A DNA stretch of 64,000 nt from Streptomyces alfalfae (GTDB taxonomy: Bacteria; Actinomycetota; Actinomycetes; Streptomycetales; Streptomycetaceae): contig NZ_QEXM01000014.1 of assembly GCF_004127445.1 (NCBI RefSeq), positions 24,366 to 88,365 of the forward strand. Direction: 5' to 3'. A program made the position numbers and the translations under genes. Positions 55,592-64,000 of this stretch are shown piece by piece. The notes beneath the pieces are model-generated. The model did no database searches. It was not told where the DNA came from and worked only from the letters and a program-made list of their open reading frames with translations. Positions within the stretch are counted from its first letter, which is position 1. Each line of letters starts with the position of its first letter.

Positions 55592-56821
55592 ATGACAACA
55601 GACTTGCGGTCGCTCGCAAAGGACGAATGGGACACGTGGTACCGGATGTTGGACGTGGCGTTCGGAGGTGTGCCGGAGTCGCCCGACGAGCAGGAGCTGT
55701 GGCGCGCCCTCACCGAGTGCGAGCGGTCGATCGGCGTCTGGGACGGGGAGGCCTGCGTCGGGTCGGCGGGGGCGTTCTCCTTCCGCCTCTGTGTGCCGGG
55801 CGGGGCCCTGGTGGACGCGGCGGGCGTGACGATGGTCGGCGTGGCGGCCACGCACCGCAGGCGCGGCATCCTGACGTCGATGATGCGGCGCCAGCTCGAC
55901 GACGTGCGCGCGCTCGGCGAACCCCTCGCCGTGCTCACCGCGTCCGAACCGGCCATCTACGGCCGCTTCGGGTACGGCACCGCGACGCAGCAGATGAAGG
56001 CCGAGATCGACACGTCCCGGGTGCGGCTGTCCACCCCGGCGGGCACGGATGACGTAGCCCTGCGGTACGCGCGGCCCGCCGACGTCCACGAGGCGTGCGA
56101 GGAGCTGTACGCACGCGTGGTCGCCGGGCGCCCCGGGATGCTCGCCCGGCAGCCCGGCTGGGAGCGGCTCGGCCTGCTCGACCCCAAGGAGAACCGGGAG
56201 GGCGCGTCACCGCTGCAGTGCGTGGTCGCGGAGCGGTCGGGCGAACTGGCGGGGTACGTGCGCTTCTCCGTCAAGCCAGAGTGGGACTGGAAGGGCCCCA
56301 AGGGCGCGGTGCAGGTGCGTGACATCGAGGCCCTGGACCCGGCGGCGTACGCGGCGCTGTGGCGCTTCCTCTTCGGCATCGACCTGACGTCCTCGGTCCT
56401 CGCGGCCAACCGTCCCGTGGACGACCCGCTGCTCCAGCTCGTCTCGGACGTCCGGCGGTGCGACGTGTCGGTCCGCGACTCGCTGCACGTACGCCTCGTG
56501 GACGTGGGCGCGGCCCTCGCCGCGCGTGCGTACCAGATGCCGCTGGACGTGGTCCTCGACGTGGACGACGCCTTCTGCCCCTGGAACGCGGGGCGTTGGC
56601 GGCTCACCGGTGACGCCAAGGGGGCCTCGTGCGAGCGCACCGAGGACGCGGCCGACCTCGCCCTGTCGGTGCGGGAGCTGGGCGCCGCCTACCTCGGCGG
56701 CACCTCGCTGTCGTCGCTCGCGGGCGCGGGCCGGGTGCGGGAGCTGCGCCAGGGCGCCCTCGCCGAGGCCTCGCCGGCCTTCGGCTCGGACGTGGCGCCC
56801 TGGCTGCCGCACGGGTTCTAG
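55592..56821 (+). CDS. Eis-like GNAT N-acetyltransferase
   Basis: 409 residues with the three-part Eis plan: N-terminal GNAT domain with the acetyl-CoA loop VAATHRRRGILTSMMRRQL (about 87-105), a second GNAT-like domain (about 150-290), and an SCP2-like C-terminal domain (about 300-409). The chain ends in a C-terminal Phe carboxylate, as in Eis where the terminus acts in catalysis. The family acetylates aminoglycosides or Lys on peptides; the substrate here is unknown. Confidence 0.93.
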   Translation: MTTDLRSLAKDEWDTWYRMLDVAFGGVPESPDEQELWRALTECERSIGVWDGEACVGSAGAFSFRLCVPGGALVDAAGVTMVGVAATHRRRGILTSMMRRQLDDVRALGEPLAVLTASEPAIYGRFGYGTATQQMKAEIDTSRVRLSTPAGTDDVALRYARPADVHEACEELYARVVAGRPGMLARQPGWERLGLLDPKENREGASPLQCVVAERSGELAGYVRFSVKPEWDWKGPKGAVQVRDIEALDPAAYAALWRFLFGIDLTSSVLAANRPVDDPLLQLVSDVRRCDVSVRDSLHVRLVDVGAALAARAYQMPLDVVLDVDDAFCPWNAGRWRLTGDAKGASCERTEDAADLALSVRELGAAYLGGTSLSSLAGAGRVRELRQGALAEASPAFGSDVAPWLPHGF

Positions 56822-56823
56822 CC

Positions 56824-56849
56824 GGGACCGTCCGCGGGGGCCCGGTCCC
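56824..56849. terminator. Short bidirectional terminator
   Basis: A 7-bp inverted repeat (56824-56830 with 56843-56849) and a 12-nt loop in the 40-bp gap between convergent eis-like and nei-like genes. Confidence 0.6.
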
Positions 56850-56861
56850 TCGGCCCGGGGT

Positions 56862-57671
56862 TCAGGCGGGCCGCTGGCAGGTGGGGCACCAGAACAGGTT
56901 GCGGGCGGCGAGGCCGGCGGTGCGGATCTCGCCGCCGCAGATGTGGCAGGGCTGGTTCGCCCTGCGGTAGACGTACACCTCGCCGCCGTGGTCGTCGACG
57001 CGCGGCGGGCGGCCCATCGCCTCCGGGGTGTGTTCGGGCCTGACGGTGTCGATGCGGTTCAGCCGCACACCCTCCCGCATCAGCTCCGCCAGGTCCGCCC
57101 AGATGGCGTCCCACTGGCCCCGGGTGAGGTCCTTGCCCGGGGTGTACGGGTCGATGCCGTGCCGGAAGAGGACCTCGGCGCGGTAGACGTTGCCGACGCC
57201 GGCGATGACCTTCTGGTCCATGAGGAGCGCGGCGACGGTGGTGCGGCTGCGCGCGATGCGCCGGTACGCCTTCTCCGGGTCGTCCCCCTCGCGCAGCGGG
57301 TCGGGGCCGAGCCGGTCGTGTATCGCCCGCTTCTCCTCGTCCGTGATGAGGGCGCAGGTGGTCGGGCCGCGGAGGTCGGAGTAGTACGCGTCGTTCAGCA
57401 GCCGCAGCCGGACGGTGTCCGTGGGCGGCGGCGCGGGGGCCTCACCGAGGGCGTACTTGCCGAAGAGGCCCAGGTGGATGTGGATCCACTCCGCGCCGAA
57501 GCCCAGGAAGAGGTGTTTTCCATGGGCCTCGGCGGTGTCCATCGTCCGGCCGTCCACGAGGGCGGCGCCGTCGGAGAACTTGCCCTGCGGGCTGCGTACG
57601 CCCGCGGGCTTCCCGGCGAACCGGGCCAGGTGGTCCTGGGCCAGCCGGTGAATGGTGTGCCCCTCCGGCAC
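56862..57671 (-). CDS. Fpg/Nei family DNA glycosylase
   Basis: A 269-residue base-excision repair enzyme. N-terminal MPEGHTIH with catalytic Pro2 and Glu3 (the H after PEG marks the Nei side of the family), the H2TH motif about GVGNVYRAEVLFRHGIDP, and a C-terminal zinc finger CHICG...CPTC. It removes oxidised pyrimidines and nicks the strand. ATG start at 57671. Confidence 0.95.
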   Translation of the reverse strand: MPEGHTIHRLAQDHLARFAGKPAGVRSPQGKFSDGAALVDGRTMDTAEAHGKHLFLGFGAEWIHIHLGLFGKYALGEAPAPPPTDTVRLRLLNDAYYSDLRGPTTCALITDEEKRAIHDRLGPDPLREGDDPEKAYRRIARSRTTVAALLMDQKVIAGVGNVYRAEVLFRHGIDPYTPGKDLTRGQWDAIWADLAELMREGVRLNRIDTVRPEHTPEAMGRPPRVDDHGGEVYVYRRANQPCHICGGEIRTAGLAARNLFWCPTCQRPA

Positions 57672-57716
57672 GGGTCCCTCCGGGGGTGTTTCGGTTCCAT
57701 CGCCTTGAGGGCTCGT

Positions 57717-57831
57717 CCTCGAACGCCGGACGGGCTGGGATCCGCCGGCTCGGGCCCAGGGGGATGGAGCGCCGGGGGGCCGCAGTTCGGCCCCTCCGGC
57801 GTTCGAGGAGCCGGGTCCGGGGGCGGATCCC
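57717..57831. repeat. Streptomyces-type dispersed inverted repeat
   Basis: CCTCGAACGCCGGA at 57717-57730 recurs inverted at 57795-57808, and GGGATCCGCC at 57737-57746 recurs inverted at 57822-57831. The core CCTCGAACGCCGGACGGGCT resembles an intergenic repeat common in Streptomyces genomes. The two inverted pairs are not nested, so this is not one hairpin. It lies between nei-like and rpiB. Confidence 0.6.
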
Positions 57832-57832
57832 T

Positions 57833-58318
57833 CTACGGCTGCGGGTGGTGTGCCGGGACGGGCGGCAGCTCGCCGGTCGTCTCGTACGCCGACAGCATGT
57901 CGATGCGGCGGGTGTGGCGCTCCTCGCCCGAGTACGGTGTGGCCAGGAAGATCTCGACGAACTTCGTCGCCTCCTCCTGCGTGTGCATCCGGCCGCCGAT
58001 CGAGATCACGTTGGCGTCGTTGTGCTCACGGCCGAGCGCGGCGGTCTGCTCGCTCCAGGCGAGGGCGGCCCTGACGCCCTTCACCTTGTTCGCGGCGATC
58101 TGCTCACCGTTGCCCGAGCCACCGATGACGATGCCCAGGGCCTCCGGGTCCGCGGCGGTCCGCTCGGCGGCACGCAGGCAGAACGGCGGGTAGTCGTCCT
58201 GGGCGTCATAGATGTGGGGCCCGCAGTCGACGGGCTCATGGCCGTGGCTCTTGAGCCATTCGACCAGGTGGTTCTTGAGTTCGTAGCCGGCATGATCCGA
58301 GCCGAGGTACACGCGCAT
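57833..58318 (-). CDS. rpiB: Ribose-5-phosphate isomerase B
   Basis: A 161-residue enzyme that interconverts ribose-5-P and ribulose-5-P in the pentose-phosphate pathway. It begins MRVYLGSDHAGYELK. GSGNGEQIAANK carries the actinobacterial catalytic Glu where E. coli RpiB has Cys. RTRxDML-type anion hole as HTRRIDML. I use ATG 58318; the frame runs on to 58405 without conservation. Confidence 0.96.
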   Translation of the reverse strand: MRVYLGSDHAGYELKNHLVEWLKSHGHEPVDCGPHIYDAQDDYPPFCLRAAERTAADPEALGIVIGGSGNGEQIAANKVKGVRAALAWSEQTAALGREHNDANVISIGGRMHTQEEATKFVEIFLATPYSGEERHTRRIDMLSAYETTGELPPVPAHHPQP

Positions 58319-58502
58319 GCGTCCGAGTGTGGCACGTCGCGGGCCGGGTAGCCGCGACCGGGGCGTCACCTTGATCCCCCGGGTCAGGGCATTGGTACAG
58401 GCCATCGACCGGAATACAACGATCCGGATTCAGGACTTCCGTCCCGTTGACCCCTGAGTTTGAATGCGGGGGCTCGCGACCCGAGAACTTAAGGAATCGT
58501 CC

Positions 58503-59975
58503 ATGACCTCGCAACCCTCCCTTGCGAAGCCAGACAGCACCCCGCCTCAGCCCGGCGATCCGCAGACCGGCGGCAGTGACACCGGCGACGGCCTCAAGGC
58601 GGGTCTCAAGAACCGGCACCTCTCCATGATCGCCATCGGCGGCGTCATCGGAGCCGGTCTCTTCGTCGGTTCGAGCTCCGGCATCGCCGCCGCGGGACCC
58701 GCGATCCTCATCTCGTACGCCCTCGTCGGCGCGATGGTCGTCCTCGTCATGCGGATGCTGGGCGAGATGGCCGCCGCACGGCCCACCTCCGGCTCCTTCT
58801 CCACCTACGCCGACCAGGCGCTCGGCCGCTGGGCCGGGTTCTCCATCGGCTGGCTGTACTGGTTCTTCTGGGTCGTCGTCCTCGCGGTCGAGGCCACCGC
58901 GGGCGCGGTGATCCTCAACGGCTGGATACCGGCGGTGCCCCAGTGGGGCTGGGCGCTGATCGTGATGGTGGTGCTCACCGCGACGAACCTCGTCTCGGTC
59001 GGCTCCTACGGCGAGTTCGAGTTCTGGTTCGCGGGCATCAAGGTCGTCGCGATCGGCGCGTTCGTCGCCATCGGCCTCCTCGCCGTCTTCGGCGTGCTGC
59101 CCGGCTCCGACAACCCCGGCGCCGGATTCGCGCACCTCACCGACGCGGGCGGCTTCATGCCCAAGGGCGCGGGCGCCATCCTGACGGGCGTGCTCATGGT
59201 CGTCTTCTCGTTCATGGGCTCCGAGATCGTCACCCTGGCCGCCGGTGAGTCCGAGGACCCCCAGCGCGCCGTCACCAAGGCCACGAACAGCGTGATCTGG
59301 CGCATCGGCGTCTTCTACCTGGGCTCGATCTTCGTCGTGATCACGCTCCTGCCGTGGAACCACAAGTCGATCACCGAGGACGGCTCGTACGTGGCCGCGC
59401 TCAACTCGATCGGCATTCCGCACGCCGGCCAGGTCATGAACGTCATCGTGCTCACGGCCGTGCTCTCCTGCCTCAACTCCGGGCTCTACACCGCCTCGCG
59501 CATGGCCTTCTCGCTCGGTCAGCGCGGTGACGCGCCCAAGGCCTTCGCGCGCACCAACGCGCGCGGCGTGCCGCAGGCCGCGATCCTCGGCTCGGTCGTC
59601 TTCGGATTCGTCGCCGTCTGGTTCAACTACCAGTGGAAGGACACCGTCTTCGACTTCCTGCTGAACTCCTCGGGCGCGGTGGCCCTCTTCGTCTGGCTGA
59701 TCATCAGCTTCACGCAGCTGCGGATGCGCGGCATCATCCTGCGCGAGGAGCCGGAGAAGCTCGTCGTGAAGATGTGGCTCTTCCCGTACCTGACGTGGGT
59801 CACGATCGCGATGATCTCGTTCGTCCTCGTCTACATGCTGACCGACGAGGCCGGGCGCAAGCAGGTGCTCCTGTCGCTGCTCGCCGCCGCGTTCGTGGTC
59901 GTCTTCTCGCTGGTCCGCGAGAAGTTCGGCCGCCGTGCCGACGACGACACGGCCGAGGAGCGGGCCGGAGCCTGA
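58503..59975 (+). CDS. Amino acid permease (APC superfamily), copy 1 of 3
   Basis: A 490-residue transporter with 12 TM helices. After a disordered N-terminus it has LKNRHLSMIAIGGVIGAGLFVGSS, the helix-1 unwound motif of the AAT family (GabP/AnsP/RocE type), and later FEFWFAGIKVVAIGAF and LNSGLYTASRMAFSL. A proton-driven amino-acid importer, substrate not determinable. ATG follows AAGGA. It is closely related to the two permeases downstream. Confidence 0.93.
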   Translation: MTSQPSLAKPDSTPPQPGDPQTGGSDTGDGLKAGLKNRHLSMIAIGGVIGAGLFVGSSSGIAAAGPAILISYALVGAMVVLVMRMLGEMAAARPTSGSFSTYADQALGRWAGFSIGWLYWFFWVVVLAVEATAGAVILNGWIPAVPQWGWALIVMVVLTATNLVSVGSYGEFEFWFAGIKVVAIGAFVAIGLLAVFGVLPGSDNPGAGFAHLTDAGGFMPKGAGAILTGVLMVVFSFMGSEIVTLAAGESEDPQRAVTKATNSVIWRIGVFYLGSIFVVITLLPWNHKSITEDGSYVAALNSIGIPHAGQVMNVIVLTAVLSCLNSGLYTASRMAFSLGQRGDAPKAFARTNARGVPQAAILGSVVFGFVAVWFNYQWKDTVFDFLLNSSGAVALFVWLIISFTQLRMRGIILREEPEKLVVKMWLFPYLTWVTIAMISFVLVYMLTDEAGRKQVLLSLLAAAFVVVFSLVREKFGRRADDDTAEERAGA

Positions 59976-60027
59976 CCGCTCCCGCCCCTCACCCGCCCGG
60001 CCGGGCCTCCACGGCCCCGCGAAACGC

Positions 60028-60076
60028 GGAAGAGGCCCGCCGGGCGGAAGCCTGCGCGGCCCGGCGAACCTCTTCC
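60028..60076. terminator. Bidirectional terminator between permease 1 and bioY
   Basis: Two 8-bp stems separated by a 2-bp mismatch (60028-60035 with 60069-60076; 60038-60045 with 60059-60066) and a 13-nt loop, in the gap of the convergent pair. Confidence 0.75.
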
Positions 60077-60094
60077 AAGGGGACTACGCGCGGC

Positions 60095-60673
60095 TCAGCG
60101 GTCCAGCAGCTTCCACGCCGTCGGCAGCGCGCCCATCGCGAGCGCGGCCTTGAGGGCGTCGCCGATCAGGAAGGGCGTCAGCCCGGCGGCGACGGCCTGG
60201 GTCAGGGACATGCCGGTCGCGGCGGCGAGGTAGGGCACACCGACCGCGTAGATGATCGCGGAGCCGAGGACCATCGTGCCCGCCGTGCGCAGCGCCGAGC
60301 GGTCGCCGCCGCGGCGGGCCAGGGCGCCCACCACCGTGGCGGCGAGCAGCATGCCGAGGACGTAGCCGAGGGACGGGGCCGCGACGCCCGAGCCCGCCTC
60401 CGCGAACCACGGCATGCCGGCCATGCCCACGAGGGCGTACAGCGCGAGCGAGAGGAAGCCGCGGCGGGCGCCGAGCGCGGTGCCGACGAGGAGCGCGGCG
60501 AAGGTCTGCCCGGTCACCGGCACCGGGGAGCCCGGCACGGGCACCGCGATCTGGGCGGCGATCCCGGTGAGCGCGGCGCCGCCGAGCACGAGGGCCGCGT
60601 CCTTCACGCGGGAGGCGGGCAGCAGGTCGGCGAGGACCTGGCCGGGGCGGGTGGTGGCAGCGGCGATGCTCAT
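60095..60673 (-). CDS. bioY: Biotin transporter BioY
   Basis: A 192-residue membrane protein with six TM helices, the S component of an ECF biotin transporter. PGSPVPVTGQTFAALLVGTALGARRG and GMPWFAEAGSGVAAPSLGYVLG are the signature segments. No bioM/bioN energy-coupling genes are adjacent, so it may act alone or use distant ones. The ATG at 60673 follows GGAG. The longer frame is spurious. It lies between two permease genes on the opposite strand. Confidence 0.95.
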   Translation of the reverse strand: MSIAAATTRPGQVLADLLPASRVKDAALVLGGAALTGIAAQIAVPVPGSPVPVTGQTFAALLVGTALGARRGFLSLALYALVGMAGMPWFAEAGSGVAAPSLGYVLGMLLAATVVGALARRGGDRSALRTAGTMVLGSAIIYAVGVPYLAAATGMSLTQAVAAGLTPFLIGDALKAALAMGALPTAWKLLDR

Positions 60674-60817
60674 CGGGACTCCGCGGGGGACGTGGGCAGG
60701 TTGGGACGGCTCGACGCTATCCCAGGCCGGGGCGCGGCAACACGGTCTCCGGGCGACAACCCGGGGGCGGGGCCTTGGTGGGCTCCGTACAAAGCGCTGC
60801 TCGTACACCTCACCTGG

Positions 60818-60833
60818 CGTGACGCTCGTCACG
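60818..60833. promoter_or_regulatory. 16-bp palindrome between bioY and permease 2
   Basis: CGTGACG-CT-CGTCACG is a perfect 7+2+7 palindrome, extended by ACCT/AGGT flanks. It lies in the 265-bp divergent region, 106-121 bp before the permease 2 start. Probably an operator or a strong hairpin in the permease leader. Confidence 0.45.
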
Positions 60834-60938
60834 GAGGTCGGCGGGCGGGTGCCTCGTTTTGCGCGGGAGGTCGCCGCTTGGGGAGACTGTGGAGTCCCGC
60901 CAAACATCCTTGAGCACCCTGAGAGCCAGCTGAGCGCC

Positions 60939-62378
60939 ATGCACGACCCCAAGGCCACCGTCGACCCCCTCGGGGGCGGCGACGAACCGCTCGCCGGCGG
61001 TCTCAAGCAGCGCCACCTCACCATGCTGGGGCTCGGCGGGGTCATCGGGGCGGGGCTCTTCGTCGGGTCGGGGGCCGGGATCGCGGTCGCCGGGCCCGGC
61101 ATCGTCGTGTCGTACCTGATCGCCGGGGCGCTCGCGATGTGCGTGATGCGGATGCTCGGCGAGATGTCGGCGGCGATGCCCGCGTCGGGCTCGTTCTCCG
61201 TGCACGCCGAGCGCGCGCTCGGCCGCTGGGCCGGCTTCAGCGTCGGCTGGCTGTACTGGTTCCTGCTGGTCGTCGTGCTCGCCGTGGAGGCGACCGGCGC
61301 CGCGCAGATCGCCAACGGCTGGGCGCCCGCCGTGCCGCAGTGGGCCTGGGTGCTGGTCTTCATGGTGGTCTTCACCGTGGCGAACCTCGCCTCGGTGAAG
61401 AACTTCGGCGAGTTCGAGTTCTGGTTCGCCACGCTGAAGGTCTGCGCGATCGTCGCCTTCCTCGTGCTCGGCCTGCTCGCGATCTTCGGGGTGCTCCCGG
61501 CCGCGTCTGACGCCTCCGGCGACCCCGTGGGCCTCACCCACCTCAGCGGTGACGGCGGTTTCCTGCCCAACGGCTGGGAGGGCGTCGTCTCCGGGGTGCT
61601 CGCCGTCGTCTTCGCCTTCGGCGGCCTGGAGGTCGTCACGATCGCCGCCGCCGAGTCCGACGACCCGGTCCGCTCGGTCGCCCGCGCCGTGCGCAGCGCC
61701 GTCTACCGCATCCTCTTCTTCTACGTCGGCTCGATGCTGGTCATCGTGATGGTGCTGCCCTGGACGGCCCAGAAGGCGGGTGTCAGCCCGTATGTGACGG
61801 TGCTCGACTCGATCGGCGTGCCGTCCGCCGGGACGATCATGAACATCGTCGTCTTCGTGGCCCTGCTCTCGGCGCTCAACGCCAACCTCTACGGCTCCTC
61901 CCGCATGATCTTCTCGCTGGCCGAGCGCGGCGAGGCGCCGAAGGCCCTGCTCAAGGTCGCGGGCGGCGGGGTGCCGCGCCGCGCGGTCCTGGCCTCCGTC
62001 GCCTTCGGCTTCGTCTCGGTCCTGCTCAATCTGAAGTGGCCCGACTCGGTCTTCCTCTACATGCTCAACTCGGTCGGCGCCGTCCTGCTGTTCGTGTGGG
62101 CGCTGATCGCGGTGTCGCAGCTGCGGCTGCGGCGCCGCATCGAGCGGGAGGCCCCCGAGCGGCTCGTGCTGCGGATGTGGGCCTTCCCGTATCTGACCTG
62201 GGCGGCGCTGGGGGCGATGGGCGTCGTGCTGGGCCTGATGCTGACCGACGACGGGGCGCGGCCCCAGCTCCTGTGGTCGGCGGGCGCCACGGCCCTCGTC
62301 CTGGTGATCGCGGGGCTGCGGGAGTGGCGTGTGCGGCGCGGCGCGGAGGACAACCGGAATGACATGGCCCACTTGTAA
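60939..62378 (+). CDS. Amino acid permease (APC superfamily), copy 2 of 3
   Basis: A 479-residue transporter, 12 TM helices. LKQRHLTMLGLGGVIGAGLFVGSGAGIA, FEFWFATLKVCAIVAFL, ESDDPVRSVARAVRS and LNANLYGSSRMIFSL match the copies on either side. ATG 60939 has only a weak Shine-Dalgarno; the longer frame reads back through bioY and is not used. Substrate unknown. Confidence 0.93.
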   Translation: MHDPKATVDPLGGGDEPLAGGLKQRHLTMLGLGGVIGAGLFVGSGAGIAVAGPGIVVSYLIAGALAMCVMRMLGEMSAAMPASGSFSVHAERALGRWAGFSVGWLYWFLLVVVLAVEATGAAQIANGWAPAVPQWAWVLVFMVVFTVANLASVKNFGEFEFWFATLKVCAIVAFLVLGLLAIFGVLPAASDASGDPVGLTHLSGDGGFLPNGWEGVVSGVLAVVFAFGGLEVVTIAAAESDDPVRSVARAVRSAVYRILFFYVGSMLVIVMVLPWTAQKAGVSPYVTVLDSIGVPSAGTIMNIVVFVALLSALNANLYGSSRMIFSLAERGEAPKALLKVAGGGVPRRAVLASVAFGFVSVLLNLKWPDSVFLYMLNSVGAVLLFVWALIAVSQLRLRRRIEREAPERLVLRMWAFPYLTWAALGAMGVVLGLMLTDDGARPQLLWSAGATALVLVIAGLREWRVRRGAEDNRNDMAHL

Positions 62379-62524
62379 ACGCCAGGTAAGCAAAAAGTGG
62401 CCATACCTTCACCAGGTGTAAGCGTCGTGTCCGTATAGCGGTCCGCTGTTCCCTGTCAGCGGTGCCGGACCTCAGACTGTGGGCCCGCTCGTCCCCCGTC
62501 ACGGCTACTGAACAGGGCCCGCCC

Positions 62525-63964
62525 ATGTCTCGGACGTCCGCCTCCAAGGACGCATCTCCCGACGAAGCACCCGGCTCGGCGCCCGCGGCCGACTCCCCGC
62601 TCGTCCACGGTCTCAAGCAGCGGCACCTCTCCATGATCGCCCTCGGCGGCGTGATCGGCGCCGGGCTCTTCGTGGGCTCCGGAGCGGGCATCGCCGCCGC
62701 GGGCCCCTCGATCGTCCTCGCCTACGCCGTGTCCGGCGCGCTCGTCATGCTCGTGATGCGCATGCTGGGCGAGATGTCGGCCGCCAACCCGGCCTCCGGC
62801 TCCTTCTCCGTCCACGCCGAGCGGGCCATCGGCCCCTGGGCGGGCTTCACGGCCGGCTGGGGCTTCTGGTTCCTGCTCTGCGTCGCCGTCGGCATCGAGG
62901 GCATCGGCGCCGCGGACATCATGGTGGGCTGGTTCCCCGGCACTCCGCAGTGGGCCTGGGTCGCCCTGTTCATGCTGGTGTTCTGCGGCTCGAACCTGAC
63001 GGCCGTGAAGAACTTCGGCGAGTTCGAGTTCTGGTTCGCCGCCCTCAAGGTCGGCGCGATCGTGCTCTTCCTCGGCATCGGCGTCCTCGCGATCATCGGC
63101 ATCCTGCCCGGCTCGGACGTCTCCGCCCCCGGCGCCGCCAACCTCACCGGCGAGGGCGGCTTCATGCCGAAGGGCACGGACGGCCTGATCATCGGCCTCC
63201 TCGCCTCCGTCTTCGCGTACGGGGGTCTGGAGACCGTCACGATCGCCGCCGCCGAGTCCAAGAACCCGGTCCAGAGCGTCGCCAAGGCCGTGCGCACGGC
63301 GATGTGGCGCATCGCCCTCTTCTACGTGGGCTCCATGCTCGTCGTGGTCACGCTGCTGCCGTGGGACGACAAGGAGGTCGCCGACAAGGGCCCCTACGTG
63401 GCCACGCTCGACCACCTGGGCATCCCCGCCGCGGGCCAGATCATGAACGTCGTCATCCTCATCGCCCTGCTCTCCGCGATGAACGCCAACATCTACGGCG
63501 CCTCGCGCATGTCGTACTCCCTGATCCAGCGCGGCCAGGGCCCGAAGGCGCTCGGCCGGGTCCACAGCGGCGTGCCGCGCCTGGCGGTGCTCGCCTCCTC
63601 GGTCTTCGGCTTCGTGTGCGTGCTGCTCAGCTACTGGCGCCCCGACGACGTCTTCCCCTGGCTGCTCAACATGATCGGCGCGATGATCCTCGTCGTCTGG
63701 ATCTTCATCGCCGTCTCGCAGCTCATCCTGCGCCGCAGGACCGAGCGCGACGAGCCGCAGAAGCTGGTCGTCCGCATGTGGGCCTACCCCGTCCTGACCT
63801 GGGTGGCGCTGGCCGCGATGGCGTACATCTTCTATCTGATGACCGAGCAGCCCGACACGCGCAAGCAGCTCATCGCGACGGGTTCGCTCACGCTGGTCCT
63901 CGCCGTGATCGGCTACGTGCGCCAGCGGATGGCGGAGCGGTCGGCGCCTGCGGCCGCCGAGTAG
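62525..63964 (+). CDS. Amino acid permease (APC superfamily), copy 3 of 3
   Basis: A 479-residue transporter, the same length as copy 2. LKQRHLSMIALGGVIGAGLFVGSGAGIA, FEFWFAALKVGAIVLFLG, ESKNPVQSVAKAVRT and MNANIYGASRMSYSL. Helix 3-4 has WGFWFLLCVAVGIEGIGAADIMVG where copies 1 and 2 have YWFF/LLVVVLAVEAT, so this copy probably has a different substrate. ATG 62525. 146 bp separate it from copy 2. The stop is 36 bp before the window end. Confidence 0.93.
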   Translation: MSRTSASKDASPDEAPGSAPAADSPLVHGLKQRHLSMIALGGVIGAGLFVGSGAGIAAAGPSIVLAYAVSGALVMLVMRMLGEMSAANPASGSFSVHAERAIGPWAGFTAGWGFWFLLCVAVGIEGIGAADIMVGWFPGTPQWAWVALFMLVFCGSNLTAVKNFGEFEFWFAALKVGAIVLFLGIGVLAIIGILPGSDVSAPGAANLTGEGGFMPKGTDGLIIGLLASVFAYGGLETVTIAAAESKNPVQSVAKAVRTAMWRIALFYVGSMLVVVTLLPWDDKEVADKGPYVATLDHLGIPAAGQIMNVVILIALLSAMNANIYGASRMSYSLIQRGQGPKALGRVHSGVPRLAVLASSVFGFVCVLLSYWRPDDVFPWLLNMIGAMILVVWIFIAVSQLILRRRTERDEPQKLVVRMWAYPVLTWVALAAMAYIFYLMTEQPDTRKQLIATGSLTLVLAVIGYVRQRMAERSAPAAAE

Positions 63965-64000
63965 GCAGCGGCGGCGTACGCGACGGAAAGGGGCCCGGGG

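Noticed and set aside
60674..60938. Riboswitch upstream of bioY or the permease
   Set aside because: No match to a known riboswitch core could be seen; only the 16-bp palindrome stands out.

Overview
This window is chromosomal DNA from a Streptomyces or close relative. The GC content is very high, GTG starts are common, Shine-Dalgarno sites are GGAG-like, and the proteins are typical actinobacterial ones. From memory, the order proB-proA / obg-rpmA-rplU / rne / mre cluster / ndk / folC / valS / clpX-clpP / tig matches the S. coelicolor SCO258x-262x region. That synteny is recalled, not searched. No plasmid, prophage, transposase or secondary-metabolite cluster is visible.

Layout. (1) 0.1-6.4 kb: an M48 metalloprotease, two neighbouring single-pass membrane proteins sharing an N-terminal motif, and proline synthesis (proB, a small hypothetical, proA). 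(2) 6.7-8.8 kb: a membrane-anchored TagF-like glycerophosphotransferase. (3) 8.9-23.8 kb: the translation/RNA block on the minus strand (obg, rpmA, rplU, a secreted phospholipase-D-like protein, a very large RNase E/G, the radical-SAM pair TIGR03936/TIGR03960, and a CYTH-CHAD protein). A GNAT gene and a Trp-rich repeat membrane protein are inserted between the two radical-SAM-family genes. A degenerate type I-E-like CRISPR repeat pair lies there too. (4) 23.8-30.1 kb: the mreB-mreC-mreD-pbp2-rodA lateral/spore-wall operon. (5) 30.4-37.6 kb: ndk, a DUF4233 gene, folC, a second MreB-like gene on the opposite strand, a two-TM protein and valS.

(6) 37.7-41.7 kb: four tandem paralogues. Three are QPGPYG-rich, single-TM proteins with a secreted domain carrying two conserved Cys; the fourth is a lipoprotein version. 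I recognise no published name for this family, and it is the best candidate for an undescribed system here. (7) 41.8-46.3 kb: clpX, clpP2, clpP1 with an upstream ClgR-type operator, and trigger factor. Two tRNA genes (Pro-TGG, Gly-TCC) follow. (8) 46.8-58.3 kb: a small membrane peptide, an acyltransferase-3, a SpoT-like small HD protein, an ABC exporter pair, a CPA2 antiporter, a membrane PP2C phosphatase, an Eis-like acetyltransferase, a Nei-type glycosylase and RpiB. (9) 58.5-64 kb: three paralogous amino-acid permeases with bioY between the first and second.

Most transcription units end in long perfect GC hairpins without U-tracts, often shared between convergent genes. Two genes (DUF2344 and the CPA2 antiporter) look as if they use non-AUG starts placed exactly behind good Shine-Dalgarno sites.
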